From contig CALKWH010000299.1 in assembly GCA_938004375.1 (NCBI GenBank), forward strand, positions 1-9,283: 9,283 nucleotides of DNA, written 5' to 3'. The translations under genes were made by a program, and so were the position numbers. This stretch comes from an uncultured Pseudomonadota bacterium (lineage in GTDB: Bacteria > Myxococcota_A > Polyangia > HGW-17). Below the pieces are notes generated by a model. It worked only from the letters and a program-made list of their open reading frames with translations. It was not told where the DNA came from and made no database searches. The number at the start of each line of letters is the position of its first letter. The first letter of the stretch is position 1. This document shows positions 1-5,218 of the stretch, one piece after another.

Positions 1-51
1 CGCCGACCACCAAGATCTACACTCTTTCCCTACACGACGCTCTTCCGATCT
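1..51 (+). other. Illumina sequencing adapter (not genomic)
   Basis: The first 51 bases match the Illumina P5/TruSeq universal adapter from its CGGCGACCACC part through the end GCTCTTCCGATCT, with two mismatches near the outer edge (positions 3 and 12). Genomic sequence begins at 52. The minus-strand reading frame of the TPR gene runs on into this adapter and stops at a TAG there (30-32), which adds an artificial tail after the last genomic codon. Confidence 0.97.
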
Positions 52-1307
52 TTGGCCGGCGCCGGCGCGGGCGTGGCCGAGGGACCGCTCAAGCGGGCGT
101 TGAGCGACATGCCCGCGGGGATCTTGCCGAGGTAGTCGGCCCAGAGATAGCCGGAGGCCAGTCCCAGCAGCACGGAGAGGCCGCCCGTGACGTACATGGT
201 GGTCTGGTAGCTCTTGCCGCTGTTTTCATAGTCGGCGACCTCGCCGGAGAAGGCGATGAGTCCGGAGCCGGCGCCCGTGATCTGGTTGTCCTCCAGGCTC
301 TGTCCGTTCATGGCGGACATCTGGCCGAACAGCACGGTCAGGCCGACCATGGCCGCGGCGGCCACGCTCGTGCCGATGGCGATGTAGAACACCTTCGGGC
401 GGCGCTGGCCGGGCTCCTCGGGCTTCCCGGGGGTGGTGCCCGGCGTGGTGCCGGGGGTGGTGCCCGGCGTGGCGTCGCCGGCGGTCCCGGAGGCGGCCTC
501 GGCGCAGCTCATCTGGCCGCCGGGTTGCAGGGGGTTCGCGGAGTTGATGTCGACGATGAACGGGCTCGCCGAGGTGGCGCTGCCGGCGACGCGGCGGCCG
601 CTGACGCCCACGGCCTCGATGTAATACTGCAGGATGTTGCCCTTCATGACGGAGCAGGGCAGGATGTAGTAGTACACGTCGTCCTTGTCGACCTTGAACT
701 TCACCTTCACGTAGTCATCGGCGCCCTGGGGCCGGTAGTACAGGTAGACCCAGGCGCGCTTGATGTCGTCGGGGAGCTCGACCTCGAGCTTGGCCGGATG
801 GTTGGGCTGGGCCTCCTCGAGGGCGGTGTGGATCAGTTCACCGGGCTTGAAGGCCTTGCGGGGGGGCTTCACCGGCTTGTCGACGGGCGTGGGATCCTTT
901 GGGGTGGGCTTGTCCCCGGGGTCGGTCGTGGGCGGCGTCGGGTCCTTCGGCGGGGCCACGGCGGACGCGCCGAGCTCCTTGAGGGCGGCCTCGGCCTTGG
1001 GCCGGCCGGGGTCGTTCATGCGGGCCTCGTCGAGGAACTTGCGATAGTAGGAGATGGCCTCGTCGGAGAGCCCGGCTTCCTTGTAGATGTCGGCGATATA
1101 GAGCAGGATGATTGGCTTGGGGACCAGCCGATAGGCCTCCTTGAACTCCTTGATCGCCTGCAGATACTGGCCGGCGCCGTAGAGCGCGGTGCCCTTCTGG
1201 AAGTGCTCGCCGGCCTGGGCCTTGCGGTCCACGGGTTCCTGTCCGGCGGCCACCGAGGTCGCCATCCAGGACACGATCATCATCGAGAGGAAGAAATGTC
1301 TGAACAT
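52..1307 (-). CDS. Secreted TPR-repeat protein with beta-rich domain and C-terminal membrane helices (3' partial)
   Basis: This gene encodes an exported protein of unknown role; about 418 residues are visible and the C-terminus is lost at the contig edge. The ATG at 1307 is chosen because AAGGAG lies 7 bases upstream; an in-frame ATG at 1328 has no such site. Residues 1-22 form a signal peptide (basic start, hydrophobic core, SVAAG cleavage region). Residues about 33-100 hold two TPR-like helix pairs (GTALYGAGQYLQAIKEF; Y..AGLSDEAISYYRKFL). A Pro/Thr/Lys linker follows (118-150). Residues about 160-255 are strand-rich with a YYIEAVGVSGR motif, resembling beta domains common in myxobacterial TPR proteins. 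TTPG repeats (280-294) lead to two hydrophobic segments (306-328 and 369-391). It lies 35 bases downstream of the coiled-coil gene and is probably co-transcribed with it. TPRs mediate protein contacts, so an envelope scaffold role is likely, but no specific function can be assigned. Confidence 0.85.
426..473 (-). repeat. 12-bp tandem repeat encoding TTPG units
   Basis: Four near-identical 12-base units within the TPR gene encode TPG-TTPG-TTPG-TTPG, a flexible linker just before the first C-terminal hydrophobic segment. Such codon-phased repeats expand and contract by slippage and can vary in copy number between strains. Confidence 0.75.
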
Positions 1308-1342
1308 GCGGTGTCTCCTTGCCTGCACGGTGCGCGTGTCGG

Positions 1343-2239
1343 CTAGAACGGATTATCCAGCTTCAGGCCCATGTCCGTGGTCATGGGGGTGGTCATAGGC
1401 GGCGTCGTCGTCATGGGCGTCGTCGTCGTCATGGGCGGCGGCGGCAGCATCGGCGTGGAGGTGGTCATGGGAGACGTCATGGGCGCCGTCGTCATGGGCG
1501 GCGGCGGAGTCTCGACCATGACGGGCTCGACCATGACGGGCTCGACCGGCGGCGGGGTCTCGACCATGACGGGCTCGACCGGCGGCACCGGCTCGACCAT
1601 GGCGGGCTCGACCATGACGGGTTCGATCGGCGTGGGCTGCATCGTCTCGACGGGGACCGGCTGCATGCCCGGCTCGAGCCCCGGAGGCGGGAGCATGTCC
1701 GCGCCCGGGTTCGTCATCGCGGGCTGGGCTGCGGGGACTCCAGCGGCGCCGGATTGGGGGCATTTTTGCTGGCCGGCCAGGAAACCGATGATGCCGAAGA
1801 GCAGGCCGCCCACGATGGCGCCGATGATGAGATTGCGATTGGCGTTGGGCGCGTTGGAGGCGACGGCTGCGGCGGCCTTGGCGGTGGCTTCGGCCTTCTC
1901 GGCCACCTTCGCGGCCTTCTCGGCGTTGCTCTCGGCCGTCTCACGGCGCTTGCGCTCCCGCTCCAGTTCCTCCTGCAGATCGCGCTGCTTCTTCGAGAGG
2001 TCGGACTCGAGCTCCTTCTGCTTCTTCGCGAACTTCTCCTCCACCTCGCGGCGGGCCTCGTCCTGGATCTGCTTGACGGCGGCCTCGCTCATGCTCTTCT
2101 TCTGATTCTCGATCTTCTCCGCCTTGTCGTGCTGGGCCTGCTCGACTTCGGCGTCGAACCACTGACCGGCCTCACGGATGATGGCCTCGAGGGGTTCGGC
2201 GGTGGTGGGGTTGTTGTTCGGATTGTTGTTTTGTTCCAC
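1343..2239 (-). CDS. Coiled-coil, single-pass membrane protein with Pro/Met/Thr/Glu repeat tail
   Basis: This is a 298-residue protein of unrecognised family. The start is GTG at 2239, supported by AAGGAGG 7 bases upstream. Residues 1-12 are Asn-rich. Residues about 33-125 are highly charged (K/E/R/A/Q) and form a long predicted coiled coil. One glycine-rich membrane helix follows (NLIIGAIVGGLLFGIIGFLA, about 137-156). After K159/C160, a roughly 135-residue low-complexity tail contains EPVMVE units (206-243) and PMTT units (248-288), and ends in GLKLDNPF. There is no signal peptide, so the likely topology is cytoplasmic coiled coil and external repeat tail; this is inferred. It is first in a two-gene operon, 35 bases ahead of the secreted TPR protein. 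The layout resembles TolA- or stalk-like envelope spanners, but no homology is claimed. The Pro-rich tail could cross the periplasm or bind the TPR partner. Confidence 0.85.
   Translation of the reverse strand: MEQNNNPNNNPTTAEPLEAIIREAGQWFDAEVEQAQHDKAEKIENQKKSMSEAAVKQIQDEARREVEEKFAKKQKELESDLSKKQRDLQEELERERKRRETAESNAEKAAKVAEKAEATAKAAAAVASNAPNANRNLIIGAIVGGLLFGIIGFLAGQQKCPQSGAAGVPAAQPAMTNPGADMLPPPGLEPGMQPVPVETMQPTPIEPVMVEPAMVEPVPPVEPVMVETPPPVEPVMVEPVMVETPPPPMTTAPMTSPMTTSTPMLPPPPMTTTTPMTTTPPMTTPMTTDMGLKLDNPF
1378..1498 (-). repeat. Codon-phased repeats encoding PMTT units
   Basis: Degenerate repeats of a GTCATGGG-type unit (plus strand) encode PMTT/PMTS/PMTTTTP in the external tail of the coiled-coil membrane protein. 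Eight Met residues alternate regularly with Thr and Pro here. This is low-complexity coding sequence, not CRISPR: there are no unique spacers and the units abut. Confidence 0.75.
1511..1624 (-). repeat. Codon-phased repeats encoding EPVMVE/EPAMVE units
   Basis: About six copies of a 15-18 base unit (plus strand GGCTCGACCATGACG) encode P-V-M-V-E units, interrupted by TPPP or PPV. The DNA units are nearly identical, which suggests recent amplification or homogenisation by slippage. The charge pattern, one Glu every 5-6 residues, differs from the neutral PMTT block that follows. Confidence 0.75.
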
Positions 2240-2246
2240 GGTGAAG

Positions 2247-2253
2247 CCTCCTT
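2247..2253 (-). promoter_or_regulatory. Ribosome binding site AAGGAGG for the GTG-start coiled-coil gene
   Basis: A full anti-16S match, AAGGAGG on the minus strand, lies 7 bases before the GTG at 2239. It settles the choice of this non-ATG start. Confidence 0.85.
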
Positions 2254-2378
2254 CTGGAGTCAGGCCGGAAGGGCCCAGTGATCAACCATATAAAGCAACC
2301 GGAACCGGAATCGTCTCCGCCCTGGTGGAGCAGCCGGTGCAAGGCCGGCTCCGGAGGGGGCCAAAACGACGTTTCGGA

Positions 2379-2407
2379 AAAATAGCCCAATACTGTATCA
2401 GTCACAA
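2379..2407 (-). promoter_or_regulatory. Possible sigma-70-type promoter for the coiled-coil/TPR operon
   Basis: On the minus strand, TTGTGA (2407-2402) is separated by exactly 17 bases from TATTTT (2384-2379). Each hexamer matches the housekeeping consensus at 4 of 6 positions. This would start transcription near 2371 and leave a leader of about 130 bases. It is the best-spaced pair I found upstream of this operon, but both boxes are imperfect. Confidence 0.3.
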
Positions 2408-2419
2408 GAAAAATTTTGG

Positions 2420-2502
2420 TCTTTCCGGCGCCCGGGCGCCAAGGCTCAAATCGTGTATAACGCCTGTTATTCCGCGGGGGAAAATCTTTCCCGGCCCCGG
2501 GC
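2420..2502 (+). repeat. Imperfect direct repeat, two 18-bp copies
   Basis: TCTTTCCGGCGCCCGGGC (2420-2437) recurs as TCTTTCCCGGCCCCGGGC (2485-2502), differing by a shifted single C/G indel. Start-to-start spacing is 65 bases. The first copy overlaps the perfect palindrome. The duplication could be a paired binding site or remnant of a local duplication; no function can be read from it. Confidence 0.4.
2427..2440. promoter_or_regulatory. 14-bp perfect GC palindrome (possible operator)
   Basis: GGCGCCCGGGCGCC reads identically on both strands. It has no loop and no T-run on either side, so an intrinsic terminator is unlikely. A TATAAC hexamer (2456-2461) lies about 16 bases downstream on the plus strand, which would put the palindrome at its -35 position. 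It could be a protein-binding site or chance in GC-rich DNA. Confidence 0.3.
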
Positions 2503-2594
2503 TTTGTCCGGCGCGGCTTTTCGACCGCCCGGGATTTCGATGAACTGAGAAATTTCCCGCTGCCGACGGCCTGGCCGGCATACATCTATCTAAT

Positions 2595-2604
2595 TTCACG
2601 TGAA
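2595..2604. promoter_or_regulatory. 10-bp palindrome TTCACGTGAA
   Basis: A perfect 10-base inverted repeat with an E-box-like CACGTG core lies about 190 bases upstream of the MerR gene. Its size fits a dimeric regulator half-site pair, but palindromes this short are common by chance. Confidence 0.25.
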
Positions 2605-2638
2605 GTCGAACAGGCTAACGGATGTTAGGAAAAAAGGA

Positions 2639-2656
2639 ATTCCAGGGCCTTGGAAT
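2639..2656. promoter_or_regulatory. 18-bp dyad ATTCCA-N6-TGGAAT (possible operator)
   Basis: The arms ATTCCA and TGGAAT are perfect, and the central GGGCCT extends the symmetry with a single mismatch. MerR-family dimers bind dyads of this size between the -35 and -10 boxes of their targets, and MerR genes are often autoregulated. The site lies about 140 bases upstream of this window's MerR-like gene. Binding by that protein is inference. Confidence 0.35.
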
Positions 2657-2683
2657 CCTGCACTTTTGGCTTGTAGAAGTACT

Positions 2684-2736
2684 TTCAAGGGAATATCGTA
2701 CAACTGCGCGATTCAAAAGAATACATTCAAAAGAAA
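2684..2736 (+). repeat. 14-bp-phased direct repeats (TTCAAAAGAA-type)
   Basis: ATTCAAAAGAA occurs at 2711-2721 and again at 2725-2735, exactly 14 bases apart. A diverged copy, TTCAAGGGAAT (2684-2694), lies 28 bases (two periods) upstream of the first. The array sits 58-110 bases before the MerR start codon, in AT-rich DNA, where a regulator or leader element would be expected. Confidence 0.5.
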
Positions 2737-2793
2737 AGCGCAAATGGAAGCGAGAGAGAAGAAAATTCGTAGAAGAAGTTGAAGAAGGAAACG

Positions 2794-3306
2794 ATGCCTG
2801 AATACCTGACCGAAGAAGAACTGAACGAGCTCGAGCGGATCTACAAGGACGGGATCGAGACGCTCGACGTCGTGAAGATTTTTCGTGAGAAGGGGATCCG
2901 CTTCAGCGAGCCGTCGTTCCGCAAGTACGTCCAGCTCGGGCTGCTGTCGCGATCGCACCGCGTCAGCGCCGGTGGGCGGGGCAAACACCGCGGCTCCAAG
3001 GGGCTCTATCCGTTTGGCGTGGTCCGGCGCGTCAACGAGATCAAGCGCATGATGGACGAGGGGCTGACCATCGATGACATCGTCCGCGCTTCGATGAAAT
3101 TTGCGAGTGAAATCAACGAGTTGGATCAGGGGCTCCAGCGCCTCTTCTCCGACATGCAGCAGGAGGTGAGCGGGCCGCACTTCGACATGAGTCTGCGGCC
3201 GCAGGTGGAGAGTGACCTGCAGGATGCACAAACGACAGCAAGGACGCTGATCACGAAATTGGTAACCATAGACCAAAATATAACCAAACCACGACCCACT
3301 TTGTAA
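2794..3306 (+). CDS. MerR-like winged-helix transcriptional regulator
   Basis: A 170-residue predicted DNA-binding protein. The ATG at 2794 is preferred over an in-frame TTG at 2779 because AAGAAGGA sits just ahead of it, although the spacing is short. Residues about 21-50 (IETLDVVKIF...SFRKYVQLGLL) fit the MerR helix-turn-helix, in which a helix pair leads to a Tyr/Leu-Gly-Leu-Leu turn. Residues 51-75 form a Gly/Lys/Arg-rich wing (GGRGKHRGSKGLYPF), and 76-100 the third helix pair (VVRRVNEIKRMMDEGLTIDDIV). Residues 101-125 continue as a helix that could dimerise. The last 40 residues look disordered, with no metal-binding Cys cluster and no effector domain, so the signal it reads is unknown. 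Its stop codon overlaps the ribosome site of the sigma4-like gene, so the two are probably co-translated. Myxobacterial MerR variants control light and developmental genes, but no specific orthology is claimed. Confidence 0.8.
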   Translation: MPEYLTEEELNELERIYKDGIETLDVVKIFREKGIRFSEPSFRKYVQLGLLSRSHRVSAGGRGKHRGSKGLYPFGVVRRVNEIKRMMDEGLTIDDIVRASMKFASEINELDQGLQRLFSDMQQEVSGPHFDMSLRPQVESDLQDAQTTARTLITKLVTIDQNITKPRPTL

Positions 3307-3310
3307 GGAG
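3304..3310 (+). promoter_or_regulatory. Ribosome binding site overlapping the upstream stop codon
   Basis: TAAGGAG contains both the TAA stop of the MerR-like gene and the ribosome site of the next gene, 8 bases before its ATG at 3319. This arrangement favours translational coupling of the two regulators. Confidence 0.8.
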
Positions 3311-3318
3311 ACGCCGCC

Positions 3319-3840
3319 ATGAAGAAGACCGACATCCCCCCCAGCTCCAAGGTCCGCAAGATTTCCGATCGTTCCCTCGTCCGTTCCAAGCGCAAGGGCG
3401 CGCGTCCCAAGACGCGCCTCGCGAAGCGCCTGTCCAAGGAGGAGCGCCGCCAGAGCCTGCTGCTCGAGCCCTGGATGAACGAGGAGCTCCCGAAGACGCG
3501 CGCCGAGTGCAAGTACGGGGAGCGCCCCTGCCCGTACGTGCGCTGCCGGTACCACCTCGCCCTGGAGGTGAAGCCCAACGGCTCGCTGTCGGAGAACTTC
3601 CACGAGATCTGCGACATGAAGGAGACCTGCGTGCTGGACGTGGCCGAGCGCGGTGAGAACACGCTGGAGTACATCGGCGAGTGCATGAACATCACTCGCG
3701 AGCGCGTCCGCCAGCTCGAGACGGACGCCCTGGCCAAGCTGCGCACCAGCGACATCTCGATGCAGGACTTCGTGGACTTCATCGGATCCGCGGGCAGCCA
3801 GATGGAGTCCTACATGGACTACCTGAAGTACGGCAACTGA
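3319..3840 (+). CDS. Cys-rich stand-alone sigma-70 region 4-like DNA-binding protein
   Basis: A 173-residue protein. Residues 1-45 are Lys/Arg-rich and probably disordered. Residues 64-104 hold five cysteines in the pattern C64-x6-C71-x4-C76-x21-C98-x5-C104, including RPCPYVRCRYHL, which could bind zinc or an iron-sulfur cluster. Residues about 112-142 (ENTLEYIGECMNITRERV followed by RQLETDALAKLR) match sigma-70 region 4.2, the helix-turn-helix that reads -35 boxes (consensus-like TRERVRQIE...AL.KLR). There is no region 2, so it cannot act alone as a normal sigma factor; it may instead bind DNA, or modify RNA polymerase as an activator or anti-sigma-like protein. It follows the MerR-like gene by 12 bases and precedes a transporter by 25. 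Redox or metal sensing through the cysteines is inference. The region 4.2 match is strong. Confidence 0.85.
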   Translation: MKKTDIPPSSKVRKISDRSLVRSKRKGARPKTRLAKRLSKEERRQSLLLEPWMNEELPKTRAECKYGERPCPYVRCRYHLALEVKPNGSLSENFHEICDMKETCVLDVAERGENTLEYIGECMNITRERVRQLETDALAKLRTSDISMQDFVDFIGSAGSQMESYMDYLKYGN

Positions 3841-3865
3841 TCGCCCCGGTCCGGTCCGTCCTCCC

Positions 3866-5131
3866 ATGATTTGGTTCATCGCCGGCTTCCTGCTGCTGCA
3901 CCTGGTATTTCTGCGGCAGCGGGCCCCGGACGACGACGGTTTTTTCCTTGCGCAACGAAAACTTTCCCCGCTCACGCTCGGGATGTCGTTGGTGGCGACC
4001 ATCCTCGGCGCCAGCGCCGTGCTTGGGACCATCGGCTGGGGGTACGACTACGGCCTGGCGGGGTCGTCCTGGCTGCTCGCCGGCGTGGTCGGTCTGGGGC
4101 TGTTGTACGCGCTCGCGCCCACGTTGCCGCGGGATCGCGCATTCTCCATCGCGCAGTTGGTCGGTTGTCGCGCCGGCGGGCTCGCCCGGCGGGCGGTGGC
4201 GGTGGCCATCGTGCCCATGTGGATCGCCGTGGCAGCGGCGCAGGTGAAAGCGCTGGCTGCGCTTCTGGCGGCGCACTCACCTCTCTCAACGGCGACGGGC
4301 GCGGCACTGGTGTGCGCCCTGGTGCCGCTGTACCTGTGGCGGGGCGGTCAGAAGGCCGTGGTGAAGAGTGACGCCGTGCAGTTCTGGTTCATCGCGGGGG
4401 CCGTGGCGCTGGGGCTGGGGCTGACCCTGGCCGCCGGCGCGACCTTCGACCGGGCTGCGGTGCGCCCCATCGGGGGCGAGGTGCCCCTGTGGACGCTGTT
4501 CCCGGTGATGCTCTCCTACCTGATCGGCCCCGACATCCACTCGCGGCTCCTCACCACGGGGGACGCGGTGGTCCGCAGGAAGGCGCTGCTCTTCGCAATG
4601 CTGACGCTGACAGCGGTCGGGTTGGCGCTGGCCGCCATCGGCTGGGCCGCCCACGGCAGGGTGGTGCCGGCGCAGGCCTGGCGCACCGGCCTCGAGCTCA
4701 TCGAACGGGTGCCGTTCCCCCTGGCGGTGGCCATGAACCTCGCGCTGGTGGCCGCGCTGCTTTCGTCGCTTGACACGACCCTGCTGACCACGGGCACGCT
4801 GCTGGCGGTCGATCTGGGCGGCGGCGGCGCGAAGGGCGCGCGGTTCACGGTGCTTGCGGTGTCGGCCGTGGCCGGTGTGGTGTCCCAGGGGGGCGCGGGC
4901 CTGATCCCGCTGCTGATGACGGCCTATCAATGGTACGCCGGCGTGCTGGGACCGCCGGTGCTGTTCGCGCTTTTCGTGCGGGGCGCGGCGGACCCGCGCG
5001 CGACGCTCGCTGGGGTGCTGGGTTCGGCTGCGCTGCTGACCGCAGGACGGCTCGCCGGTCTGCCGTTCGCCTTCGAGGCGGCCTTCGTGTGGGGGCTCGG
5101 CGCGATGGCCGGGGGGCGCCGGCGCGGGTAA
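3866..5131 (+). CDS. Sodium:solute symporter (SSS)-family membrane protein, short form
   Basis: A 421-residue, very hydrophobic inner-membrane protein with about 12 predicted helices. The N-terminal GFFLAQRKLSPLTLGMSL (25-42) and the following helix (ATILGASAVLGTIGWGYDYGL) fit the family's conserved first core helices, after a periplasm-facing start (MIWFIAGFLLLHLVF) that needs no cleaved signal. LLSSLDTTLLTTGTLLAVDL (299-317) fits the helix whose paired Ser (S300, S301) forms the Na2 sodium site in vSGLT-type structures. At 421 residues it is shorter than typical SSS proteins (about 480-530). The substrate cannot be told: sugars, amino acids, carboxylates and osmolytes are all possible, and some short members are sensors rather than transporters. 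No ribosome site is visible before the ATG, so translation may depend on coupling with the upstream gene 25 bases away. Confidence 0.8.
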   Translation: MIWFIAGFLLLHLVFLRQRAPDDDGFFLAQRKLSPLTLGMSLVATILGASAVLGTIGWGYDYGLAGSSWLLAGVVGLGLLYALAPTLPRDRAFSIAQLVGCRAGGLARRAVAVAIVPMWIAVAAAQVKALAALLAAHSPLSTATGAALVCALVPLYLWRGGQKAVVKSDAVQFWFIAGAVALGLGLTLAAGATFDRAAVRPIGGEVPLWTLFPVMLSYLIGPDIHSRLLTTGDAVVRRKALLFAMLTLTAVGLALAAIGWAAHGRVVPAQAWRTGLELIERVPFPLAVAMNLALVAALLSSLDTTLLTTGTLLAVDLGGGGAKGARFTVLAVSAVAGVVSQGGAGLIPLLMTAYQWYAGVLGPPVLFALFVRGAADPRATLAGVLGSAALLTAGRLAGLPFAFEAAFVWGLGAMAGGRRRG

Positions 5132-5163
5132 GAGACCGAACGCCGCGCAGGCAGATCGATCCA

Positions 5164-5176
5164 GCCACTTCGTGGC
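5164..5176. terminator. Small hairpin in the convergent intergenic region
   Basis: GCCAC-TTC-GTGGC forms a 5-bp stem with a 3-base loop, 32 bases after the transporter stop. It is followed on the plus strand by CTTAAAC, not a T-run. It may aid termination of the plus-strand operon together with the larger hairpin just downstream; on its own it is weak. Confidence 0.3.
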
Positions 5177-5183
5177 CTTAAAC

Positions 5184-5207
5184 GGGACGCCCTTTTGCGG
5201 GCGTCCC
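5184..5207 (-). terminator. Strong hairpin, probable bidirectional terminator
   Basis: GGGACGCCC and GGGCGTCCC form a perfect 9-bp GC-rich stem around a TTTTGC loop. It begins 11 bases after the GlmS-like stop (minus strand) and lies 52 bases after the transporter stop (plus strand), so it can end both converging operons. On the minus strand it is followed by GTTTAAGG, a short T-tract; on the plus strand by CTTGGGTG-like sequence without one. The minus direction is therefore better supported. Confidence 0.7.
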
Positions 5208-5218
5208 TGGGTGTATGA

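Larger units (their letters stand above)
2240..2793. other. Long divergent intergenic regulatory region
   Basis: About 550 bases separate the divergent coiled-coil and MerR genes. No convincing gene is present: the short reading frames here have no ribosome site and no recognisable product. The part next to the MerR gene (about 2590-2790) is clearly more AT- and purine-rich than the surrounding coding DNA, as expected for a promoter and leader. The middle (2420-2535) is GC-rich with three CCCGGG sites and short hairpins. Several dyads and a phased direct repeat are listed separately. Candidate promoter boxes for the plus-strand operon are weak: TTGTAG (2671) with TATCGT (2694) at 17 bases, or TTGGAA (2650) with TAGAAG (2674) at 18. 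I do not choose between them. Confidence 0.7.

Noticed and set aside
1326..1328. ATG at 1328 as start of the TPR gene
   Set aside because: The ATG at 1307 has AAGGAG at ideal spacing and begins directly with the signal peptide; the upstream ATG lies before that ribosome site.
1371..1640. CRISPR-like repeated DNA
   Set aside because: The units are 12-18 bases, abut without unique spacers and stay in reading frame, so they are protein repeats.
525..2281. Plus-strand frames opposite the TPR and coiled-coil genes
   Set aside because: Their composition is the antisense of Pro/Thr/Met repeats, and the minus-strand genes have strong ribosome sites, a signal peptide and TPR motifs.
2427..2440. GC palindrome as an intrinsic terminator
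   Set aside because: It has no loop and no T-run, and lies between divergent genes where no transcript needs to end.
2779..2781. TTG start for the MerR-like gene
   Set aside because: The ATG at 2794 is preceded by AAGAAGGA, is the commoner start codon, and begins at the likely N-terminus; the TTG adds only five residues.
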